Below are positions 56,880-64,000 of a stretch of 64,000 bases of DNA, one piece after another. Made by a program: the position numbers and the translations under genes. The DNA is from Hyposmocoma kahamanoa (Eukaryota > Arthropoda > Insecta > Lepidoptera > Cosmopterigidae): contig NW_020653200.1 of the NCBI RefSeq assembly GCF_003589595.1, positions 7,959,526-8,023,525 on the forward strand. Direction: 5' to 3'. The notes under the pieces were generated by a model. That model ran no database searches and was not told where the DNA came from. It was given only the letters and a program-made list of their open reading frames with translations. The first letter of the stretch is position 1; the number at the start of each line of letters is the position of its first letter.

Positions 56880-57787
56880 TAGTTTCTTTCATACTAATCT
56901 AGCAAAGCCAGGTACACAATTGTATCATTTTGAAATCGCTAGTTGGAATGCGAAACGACGAGCGATTAGGTAATATGCGCCGAGCCACGTAGTCTTTATG
57001 ATTAGCATCGGTGACTTGTCACGAGGATCTAATTCGCAAAATGACACAACCGCGGACCAGGTATCATAGTTTATCTTGTGATACTTCACTATTTCCGGTG
57101 GCCGTTCTAGAGCTGATAGAGATCGACTGAATTGTTAGGCGGCTTGCTGAGTGAGGAGCGACGAACATTGACGCCGCTCTTTTCTCCGGATCAAACGTGC
57201 GTGAAACTAGCGTGCACAGCGTCATCTTGAGATATTTGCGTGTTAGCTGCTGTAAAGTACTGGAATAATAAAAAAAGTTGCTTTCAGGCACAGAGAGAGA
57301 CAAGTCTATATTCAAAGTGATGCGCTAACATTTTTTAATCTTTTTATTGGGTAGTTGCCTCACATGCATTTTTGGAATAGTCCATACAGTCTGGATAGGT
57401 CGTCAACCACCATAACATTATAATTTGTAACAGATTATAACCATTGGAATTGCAACGCACTGTGTAGGGTTCGCTGACATTGACTTAAACATTAATAAAT
57501 TAGGTCCAGTCAGGTGATTTTTTTACGTTATTCGATGTTTGTACCAATAATAATAATAATGTAGTGGAGTATTTTTACAAAAAATATGAATATCATAGTA
57601 GTAACAACATAATAGTATATAAAATGAATAGTAAATTAACACCAGACAATAGTAACACTAGACATATGTACAGACACAAGGAACCTACTTGTAGGTCTTG
57701 TAGGTATATAGCAATAGTGGATGCTAATAACTAATAATGTGTCAACAAACATGATCATAGTTTTGCGAAAATGGCACGTAATATTGT
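56880..57787. other. Stretch without recognised features
   Basis: The open frame at 57,064-57,315 (minus) lacks splice-site or domain support. Nothing else supportable. Confidence 0.35.
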
Positions 57788-58672
57788 ATTATTGCAGAGG
57801 CCGGCAATTAAGGGATTGCTGGACGAGTATGAGTTACAAGGACGAGCGCCAGAGAGGCCTTGTATTAATACGAGTCAAGCAATCCCCGTTCCCGACGAGG
57901 CATGTATAGCATTTTTCTCAAACAATGTGAGGCAATAATGAAAGACTAAAGAGAAGAAAACGTATAATACAAAAATAAAACAATATTAATCAACATTAAA
58001 ATTTATACAATTCAATTGTTAAAAGAAAAGGTTATTGTTTTTTCGGGCACTTTAATAGTAGTCTGCTGAACTTCAGATGATGTGTTTGAATGTGTATATA
58101 TTATTCTAATTTCATTATTGCTCTTCTCACTAACACTCATTTTCGCGACCAAAATACAAAAGAAGACGAAAAATCAAAAGAATATCAAAACACTTTAGTT
58201 TAAAAGTTACCGCGATTTTCTTTTTTTTTTAAGTAAGCGGTATAGGTAGGTGTTTTTAAATATCGCTGTTTCTAGTTATAAACACTGAGCAGTTGGCTGT
58301 ATGAGTTTTTCTTTTGCCTGTTTACAAAGTTCATTATCACTAGGTAAATTTAAAAGTTTGGAGAAGTGGACAAAAAGGTGTTTCCACACATATCCGGGCC
58401 GTGCCCCGACAGGAGCTCAAAAAAATATCGTTGCGTACATTTTGTATGAACTCGTTCACACATGTCCGTGTCCGGGCCGGCGCCGGGACGGACCTGCAGT
58501 TCATACAAACTAGCACGTCCCGTCCACGTTCCGGGCACGGCCCTGGTGTGTGTGGATAGTCCTTAATGGATTTTCATACATACTTTGCAGGCCTTGGCCG
58601 GGAAGAAGTCGCACTGTCCATAAATGACAAACTTTCCGTGTTCGTTTTTGAAAGTAATGCAAATATTTACGG
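57788..58672. mobile_element. Foldback element, copy B (one arm plus spacer), carrying a nested MITE
   Basis: From 'attattgcagaggccggcaa' onward it matches copy A block by block: 'gggattgctggacgagtatg', 'tttctcaaacaatgtgaggc', 'taatagtagtctgctgaact', 'cgaccaaaatacaaaa', 'cagttggctgtatgag', 'tttaaaagtttggagaagtg'. The interior spacer with 'gacaaactttccgtgttcgt' is in the opposite orientation to copy A. The second arm is absent. A 187-bp MITE interrupts it at 58,377-58,563. Confidence 0.75.
58377..58563. mobile_element. GC-rich MITE nested in foldback copy B
   Basis: Inverted ends 'ggtgtttccacacatatccg' and, reversed, 'ggactatccacacacaccag' both lead into 'ggccgtgccc'. Copy A of the foldback reads straight through this site (gtggaca-gtaatgg), proving an insertion. 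The interior has further inverted GC-rich words (gtccgggccggcgccgggac). The exact target duplication is unclear. Confidence 0.75.
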
Positions 58673-58984
58673 AAATATTTACCGTGCATGTTCAGGAAAA
58701 TAATTTTTTCGTTGGTTTTGATAGTTTATTCTAAAATTGACTTGTAAAAGTCAATGTGTAAAATGAAAACTTTTACTGTTGCGTTTGTTGCAGCTGGGGA
58801 ATTATAGTAATAAATCACAACAACACAACAATTCATCTTTCCTGAGGTGACAAGCAAAAGTTTTCATTTTACAAGTAAATTTTAGAACAAACTATCTAAA
58901 ACGACGAAAAAAATTTTAGGTGCCATTTACGCAAAACTATAATCATGATAGTAAAGTTGACACGTTATTGCTAATAAGTATCCA

Positions 58985-59125
58985 GTTCAGGATTGGAAAT
59001 GAAACTATTTTATTTTCAGATCTAAACCACGTATACATGTTTTTTTGAAAGAAACCAACATTTGATTGATTGCACTGATTTAGCTTCGGAAAAAAATTGT
59101 TTCATATTGAAAATATGTAGCAATC
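58985..59125. repeat. Penelope-like terminal repeats, facing each other, diverged
   Basis: 'attggaaatgaaactatttt' and 'gatctaaaccacgtatacat' form one end, and 'agcaatcgcgaaaactta' the reversed other end. No coding part. Confidence 0.55.
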
Positions 59126-60499
59126 GCGAAAACTTAAAAAGTCGAAATGGTATCCTATTTACTAAATTGATCGAAGTATATAATAAGTATAGTAAGATAC
59201 ATACAAATCAGAGACTAGACCGGTCTGACAATAAATACTAATATATTGTTGAAGTTTTTATAGTGCGCATCTTATTAAGATGGTGCGTGGGTCTTGGATT
59301 TGTGGATATGAGTCGCAGGCAATCATGCCAAGGAGATCGAAACGTGTAGTGGTCCTCAAAGGCAGAACTAAGTCTTTAAAACTCACATAATAATGATATT
59401 TCTCAATGAATCCTGCGATGGCAACGTCCCAACAATTCTCTGCCTAGTAAGAAGTCATTGTACTGAACGTGAAAGAAAATTATTCATTGTTAATTTTCAA
59501 GAAATGAAATTAGAAAAATTTTGCGATTTCAATCACGTTGTACTGTATATTTTAAGATACGGCCGTAAAACACGTAACAACTCAATAAAGGGTTTATTAC
59601 ATTAGCATAGAAGAGTAGAATAATTTCTTATTTACTACCCAATGTATGTTTACATAATGTACTATGTATGAATGGCGGCAAATAAGAAATTATTAACGAG
59701 ATATTTATAGAAGCCCGAAACCTAAGGGCTTTAATTACTCGTGGTGCGTCATTTTTACCATCCGTTTTTACCATCCGTCCGTACAGTATTTTTCATCACA
59801 TTAAAATAGATACAATGATAATTTATTATTTGTATAAATAAATATTTACGAACTATGCAAATGTTTTTTTAACAGTTTGCCTGCTATTCTTCCATAGATA
59901 ATACGACTCGAACTTACATGTTATAAAGACACAAACATATTTTATGTAGCTACGTTGTATTTGATATGAAATAAATAATTTCCAAATTCTAAAAATACTG
60001 CACAATTTGAATTCACGAAATAAATTTAGTGAAATAAAGTTAAATTGCAAATATTTAGTTTTTGTTTATATTTTAAGTTTTTGCGAAATATACGTTCATA
60101 TTTTTCATGCATAAAAACATTTTGCATAATCTTGACGTAAAAAATCCTTAGGGCGATAATGTAATGAAAAAGCTCGCGGGCATAATTTAGGACATTACGT
60201 TGGACTTTGCCTGCAAGTCAAGACACTGTTTACGAGCAAGTGTGATGAAAAAGCCCATGACTTTGATTTTGGAATGAGATGTGTGTCATTTCTAAAACTA
60301 GCATGTAAATTCAACATCATCGGTATCAGGCTGAATACGAAGGTACAATATTAATTTATTGATTTTTTTTCTATCGAATAACACAAGGTTGTTAGTATCT
60401 GTTAGTATCTCTAAAGAAGCGTAGTAACGTTTCCAGCTCATGACTGCTTTTAAGAAGTACAGTCATAGAAAATGAATAATAATAAATTTCAATATTTAC
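59126..60499. other. Downstream flank or intron of the glutamate receptor gene
   Basis: No further receptor exon could be recognised. A continuation of the cytoplasmic tail, if present, may lie here or further left. If the donor at 60,499 were not used, the reading frame would run on to a stop at 60,392. The short frame at 59,393-59,605 has no domain. Confidence 0.4.
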
Positions 60500-60766
60500 C
60501 CCAGCGAAAGCGCCGCCGTTCCAAGGCAAACGGTTGTGGTCTCGCTGAGGCGTGCGCTGCGCCCCGTGCTTGCGGTCGGCGCGTGACGCCATACGTGCTT
60601 TGGCCGTCAGCGCCGCGCGCAATGGCACATTAGCACGCGCCGCCTCGGCTCGACCATGCTGGCAGAATTCAACCAGAGCCACCCCTAAGGCAATCGCCAA
60701 GCCTCCCACAAGTACATAAAAAATCCCCGCTACTTGACTCAATGTCATCTCCGTAATCTTAGTCTC
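60500..60766 (-). CDS. Ionotropic glutamate receptor exon: fourth membrane segment (M4) and cytoplasmic tail
   Basis: Starts after the acceptor TATTTCAG at 60,768-60,767 and ends at GGG|GTAAAT (donor 60,499-60,498): 89 complete codons. ITEMTLSQVAGIFYVLVGG with LAIALGVALVEFC is the M4 segment of AMPA/kainate-type receptors (family pattern LSLSNVAGVFYILVGG). A strongly basic tail follows (RAEAARANVPLRAAL, ASRADRKHGAQRT), consistent with a cytoplasmic C-terminus. The exon is very GC-rich. The frame also stays open into the intron to 60,392, but the phase-0 donor is the more likely end. The protein is a ligand-gated cation channel subunit of the nerve or muscle cell membrane. Subtype is not certain; AMPA-like (insect GluRI group) fits best. 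Confidence 0.85.
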
Positions 60767-60841
60767 CTGAAATATCATTCGCGAACATTACACATATGAA
60801 TTAACATAACCATTAAATTAAAAACATTTATATCACATTAC

Positions 60842-60953
60842 CTCATCTTTTACATGTTCGCAATCCGGTTTCCTATTGAGGAGCCATTTACGCCACAATT
60901 TCGTGATGACTCCATCTTTCTTCAACTTGACTAGTGCTAAGTTGATTCCTTCC
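60842..60953 (-). CDS. Ionotropic glutamate receptor exon: end of the S2 ligand-binding lobe
   Basis: Acceptor CTACAG at 60,955-60,954, donor GAG|GTAATG at 60,841. The first base completes the Lys codon of the previous exon, then 37 codons read EGINLALVKLKKDGVITKLW and continue RKWLLNRKPDC. This is the receptor block usually seen as 'INLAVLKL.E.G.L.KL..KWW', just before M4, with the conserved closing cysteine. Phase matches both neighbours exactly. Confidence 0.88.
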
Positions 60954-62042
60954 CTGTAGTAAAGATGTTAAAAACAGTTTTCGATTATGAAAAGTCTTAA
61001 AATGGCGTGTTCTGAATCCACAAGAGCGTCTGAAATACAATGCAACATAGACTTTTTTCAACGAGTTAAAAGTCACGTCGCAATTCGTATGTAGGTACCA
61101 TAAAACGAGAGGTATGATATAAATTCGAAATTCAAAGAGGAAAGACTTTCTTACTAACGGGGCTCATGTAAATTTACGACTTTTCAGTATTCAGCTGGGA
61201 ATTACCGCATAGAGGCGAGATTTCAGCTTGATAGTAGAAACGCCAGTGTATACTGGAAATTTACGCTGTTTGTGCTCGTCCTTCAATACACATACTACAT
61301 TCACGAGATATGTTTTATTTTCGCTCCACTGGGAACTAGCGGCAGCTTACAAATCATTTGAATTTTTCTATTTCGATAAAATGTATTAAAAAAAGAAACA
61401 AAATAATATAGAATTAGACATAAATCATTAAAATAAGCATGAATTTTGTACTGAAAATAGATGTTTATTATCTAGTCGTAACTGCCAATCACTATGTAAA
61501 TTCAATTTGGGGACAAAATAGGCAAGCTCAACCGCAAAATTTAACAAACTGGAGGGTTTTCCTTAGCACTCAGTGTGAACTTTAACACAGAAAGAGATTT
61601 GAGTATTTGAAAAAGATAAATTGTGAACTTTAAAATCAACGATATCTATGTAGTAGATTGAAGTCGTTGTTTAAAATCAAATGTGTTATTTATGTTGGCC
61701 CAATTATGCAAGGATAAAGTAAATTAGTTTAAAAAACGTAGCCGCCACAGTATTGGATATTCGCAAAAGTAACCGAATTCGGAACTCCGGGAATGATAAA
61801 GGAATCATAAACAATACGAAAGTACTTGATACTTGACACACTCAACAAGGGGTTTGTAAGACTAATCAATGAGACTTGTAATATTTTTCTTTAAACATTG
61901 TGTTATATGTGACACAATGTACCTACTGGTTACAGCTTCACGGTTATCAATAAAATGTATGCATACTTTACCGATAATCGTGATGTCCACACGAGGTGTT
62001 TATTAAATTTGTTATGAATGCTCTGATAACCAATAAACTCAC
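60954..62042 (-). other. Intron of the glutamate receptor gene
   Basis: About 1.1 kb between GT (62,042-62,041) and AG (60,955-60,954). AT-rich, with no repeat family or extra exon recognised. Confidence 0.6.
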
Positions 62043-62215
62043 TTTAGTGGTGACTGCTTTGGCGTCGCGATGGCGAAATTAACGTGCTTATATTGACAAA
62101 CACGAGACTTGGTATCGCAAGTAATTTGACCTTCATTCGCGAACGCGTAGTGAACTACATCTTCCGTTTGCATTGAATCCTCAACTAAATCGATCCATGG
62201 GGCAACGGGGCCTTT
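62043..62215 (-). CDS. Ionotropic glutamate receptor exon: S2 ligand-binding lobe (divergent)
   Basis: Acceptor TTTCAG at 62,217-62,216, donor CTAAA|GTGAGT at 62,042. 57 codons plus two bases. Only the end, VNFAIATPKQSPLK, closely matches the family ('GYGIATPKGSPLR'). HYAFANEG aligns with 'YAYLLEST', keeping the glutamate that contacts the ligand amino group in AMPA receptors. The first half (GPVAPWIDLVEDSMQTEDVV) is unusual, and the segment between M3 and this point is about 40 residues shorter than in typical subunits. Phase is correct on both sides. Confidence 0.75.
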
Positions 62216-62317
62216 CTGAAATATATTTGCAAATACTCGAATGTTGTATGACTAGATTAGAAGCTAAGTGTATTGCTATAAAATTTATCTAAACGAAAAT
62301 GTCTTTCTTTTTACAAT

Positions 62318-62447
62318 ATCGCGTGACGGGACGAACAAGTCGTGTGCCTGGTGGTAAGCTACACGTCTATCCATAACAGTTGCAGTGCCACTTACAGCTT
62401 TAAATTGAAAAGATCTGAAGGGCGCTACCACTGCGCCTGTGAAACTA
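62318..62447 (-). repeat. Dispersed repeat family R1, copy 6, inside a receptor intron
   Basis: 'gacgggacgaacaagtcgtg', 'ccataacagttgcagtgcca' and 'gggcgctaccactgcgcctg' match R1. It lies in the 421-bp intron between the M3 exon and the S2 exon. Confidence 0.7.
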
Positions 62448-62502
62448 TAAATTGTTAGTAGGTATTCCTAGAAAACATCATTCGATGACAGTGAAACAGC
62501 TA

Positions 62503-62602
62503 TTTTAAATTCGGAGTCAATGTTACATTTTGTTCGGTAGCAATAAAGTCTTCAGTCGCTTAGCATTTCGCACCGAATACATAACTTAAGTTTGTTTGTT
62601 AC
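62503..62602 (-). pseudogene. Possible decayed S2 exon (Gly-Ser-Thr segment) in the intron
   Basis: Preceded by a good acceptor (pyrimidine-rich, TTCTTCAG at 62,610-62,603). One frame reads QTNLSYVFGAKC, a stop, then ATEDFIATEQNV and a second stop at about 62,502. The spacing loosely recalls the family segment 'QTEI.YGTL..GST.EFF', which is exactly what the expressed exons lack. The resemblance is weak and by eye, and the two stops mean it is not coding as read. It could be coincidence. Confidence 0.25.
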
Positions 62603-62636
62603 CTGAAGAATTGGGAAAATGTCATGTGTTTCTTAC

Positions 62637-62793
62637 TTCAGTATGTGCGACACTTGACGGGTAGTTGAGATTCTTAGCCGGCTCTGATATACGCTCCACG
62701 ATCAAATACGCTGCAAGGTTAGCGGTGTATGAACACACTAAGATGAGAGCAAAGAACCACCACACTGTACCCACTATTCTCCCGGACAACGAC
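62637..62793 (-). CDS. Ionotropic glutamate receptor exon: third membrane segment (M3) gate
   Basis: Acceptor ATTTCAG at 62,795-62,794, donor GAA|GTAAGA at 62,636. One base completes Arg, then 52 codons: [34 protein letters not shown] and [26 protein letters not shown] is the signature gate motif of all ionotropic glutamate receptors, and SLSGRIVG...WWFF is specific to the AMPA/kainate side (NMDA subunits differ here). The final 17 residues diverge from the family pattern. Confidence 0.92.
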
Positions 62794-63417
62794 CTGAAAT
62801 ATGAACAGTTTTAAACAAACAACGCATGAAATCCCTAAAAAAATACTCATAATTGGAATTTTTACATGATCTTATGTCACAACTTTGACGAACAACGAGC
62901 CACATAATAATATCGAACGCTGAATCAAGATATTTACATTTATATTATTTTTTCAGCGTCATGTCAAAAGCACTGCGTTTCCAACTCAAGTCTCTCCGGA
63001 ACATGTTACTTCCTTTTCATTTGAATGCTAGAACGGATCTTTATTTTCTTAGTTTTTAGTTTTATACATATATTATATGATTGCTCGCAAGGGCGAAATA
63101 CAGATAAGTAATTTTATTACATATAACATTTCACATCGGTAGCCATAACAAGGTGATTATCGGCCTCCCCTTACCCACCGTTCATGCACACGATATACTA
63201 TCCCTATATCTCAAACACGCACGATTTAACACAAGACATGAAATTTACCCTGGAGTCACCAAGTGTAAAATTCTAGTACGTTTATAAGTTGCACTAGAAC
63301 AGTGCAGCTTATATGCGTACTACATATCACTGAAAATCAATGACAGTGTTTTAGAAACTAAGGACTAAGTATTTTAAAATAATATTATGACATACATAGA
63401 TACATCGAAATACGTAC

Positions 63418-63506
63418 CTAGGCACCACATCGCTGCCTTGTTGCATAAACGAACCGAGAGAGAACCAAAACGAGTTCCAAATACTGAATTCGTTGTGCAA
63501 TATTAT
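63418..63506 (-). CDS. Ionotropic glutamate receptor exon: pore loop (M2)
   Basis: Acceptor TTGTTCTAG at 63,508-63,507 (chosen over the CAG inside the exon because only this one keeps the phase), donor CCTAG|GTACGT at 63,417. 29 codons plus two bases: [18 protein letters not shown] followed by [11 protein letters not shown]. 'NSLWFSLGAFMQQG.D' is the re-entrant pore loop of AMPA/kainate subunits. The Q/R site reads CAA (Gln) at 63,443-63,441. Confidence 0.9.
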
Positions 63507-63761
63507 CTAGAACAAATATGTGCGAGTTATACACTAAATTTTGTATATGAGCGTTCATTTACTTGATTCACTACGAAAAATTTATCGGTCTACTCTCACA
63601 ATTTATTTAATTATATTGTCTGTCTAAAGTATAATAGTTACAGCGCACAAACTGTGACAACGATGAGTTAGAAGTTATTCGATTATACCATTTCAAGAAA
63701 CTTTGTTGGAGAGCCCGTCCCGTATTCTATCCATATTGCATAATAATATGTAATAAGTTAC

Positions 63762-63893
63762 CTCATTCGTACTGGTAATAGGGTGATCCAAATGAGTGTC
63801 AGAAATGGATATTGATCGCCACTCATGTGGAGAAAATCTGGACACTAAGAAAAGAACTATGCTCACGGCAAAAAAGCTGAAGAGAACGCAGAG
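63762..63893 (-). CDS. Ionotropic glutamate receptor exon: first membrane segment (M1)
   Basis: Acceptor ATTTTCAG at 63,895-63,894, donor GAG|GTAACT at 63,761. 44 complete codons: LCVLFSFFAVSIVLFLVSRF then SPHEWRSIS..., matching the family pattern 'VSVVLFLVSRFSPYEW' at the end of M1. The linker (DTHLDHPITSTNE) precedes the pore exon. The S1 lobe and amino-terminal domain must lie to the right of the window. The six exons together give about 310 residues in frame. Confidence 0.9.
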
Positions 63894-64000
63894 CTGAAAA
63901 TTCAGAATTGTTTTTATTAAGCGCAGTAAAGCGGGCAAAACGAAAAAGTGGTCAACAGAATTTAAAACACCGTAACTCAGTAGCACGGCGCTGTACTGCA
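63894..64000 (-). other. Intron of the glutamate receptor gene, cut by the window edge
   Basis: Sequence upstream of the M1 exon acceptor reads open by chance but has no receptor similarity. It is treated as intron. Confidence 0.5.

Noticed and set aside
60392..60499. Extension of the receptor tail past 60,500 to a stop at 60,392
   Set aside because: The added residues (VNIEIYYYSFSM...) are AT-driven and follow directly on a phase-0 GGG|GTAAAT donor. Intron read-through is more likely than coding, although a short alternative tail cannot be excluded.
63418..63488. Acceptor at GAATTCAG inside the pore exon
   Set aside because: Using it breaks the phase with the M1 exon. The acceptor TTGTTCTAG at 63,508-63,507 keeps the frame and adds a matching HNEFSIWNS segment.
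63894..63986. Open frame upstream of the M1 exon starting with a Met
   Set aside because: A clean ATTTTCAG acceptor precedes the M1 sequence, and the residues before it do not resemble any receptor region.
1..64000. CRISPR arrays, operons, prokaryotic promoters or terminators, rRNA genes, telomeric repeats
   Set aside because: None were seen. Splice sites, SINEs, LINEs and mariner elements show the sequence is insect nuclear DNA.

Overview
This is a stretch of eukaryotic nuclear DNA, almost certainly from a moth or butterfly (Lepidoptera). It is very AT-rich. Real genes appear as short exons with GT-AG splice sites, and the rest is dominated by repeats with a lepidopteran look: a SINE ending in the familiar 'GAGACCCGTGCCCA...' tail, SINEs with tRNA-like heads, an abundant repeat ending in 'GAAGTCGGTTAAAA', mariner elements, CR1/Jockey-type LINEs and Penelope-like elements. 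There is no bacterial gene layout, no CRISPR array and no standalone tRNA or rRNA gene.

Host genes: only two are supported, both on the minus strand. At the right edge (63.9 to 60.5 kb) six exons with perfectly compatible phases encode the membrane half of an AMPA/kainate-type ionotropic glutamate receptor: M1, pore loop, M3 ([10 protein letters not shown]), a shortened S2 ligand-binding lobe, M4 and the start of the cytoplasmic tail. The amino-terminal part lies beyond 64,000 and any further tail exon lies below 60.5 kb. At the left edge (1,694 to 1,615) a GC-rich island holds what looks like the first coding exon of another gene: a 26-residue signal peptide ending in a consensus GTAAGT donor. 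The rest of that gene would lie left of the window.

Repeat landscape, left to right: the end of a mariner copy (1-41); an internally deleted mariner (4.0-4.9 kb); LINE 3' relics (6.9 and 8.3 kb); small inverted-repeat elements (8.2 and 9.3 kb); a 1.4-kb foldback element (10.7-12.1 kb) with a second, partial copy at 57.8-58.7 kb; SINEs at 12.9, 16.1, 16.4 and 48.0 kb; a two-ORF CR1/Jockey-type LINE with both frames open and catalytic motifs present (24.0-28.7 kb), inserted into an older repeat; a LINE fragment lacking both ends (37.7-39.2 kb); a Penelope-like element with a GIY-YIG domain (41.6-42.7 kb) plus about six scattered terminal-repeat fragments; a mariner inserted inside the right terminal repeat of a MITE (44.9-46.3 kb); a degenerate Jockey LINE (49.2-52.9 kb); a GC-rich tandem/inverted repeat (53.9-54.2 kb); and PIF/Harbinger-like MITEs with TTA target duplications (37.2 and 56.6 kb).

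The window is therefore a large intergenic or intronic gap between two minus-strand genes, filled by nested transposons. The most notable points are the receptor's S2 lobe without the usual Gly-Ser-Thr glutamate-binding segment (a decayed copy of that exon may sit in the adjacent intron), the signal-peptide exon, the foldback family, the Penelope terminal-repeat family and the sequence-proven nested insertions. No wholly new multigene system was found.
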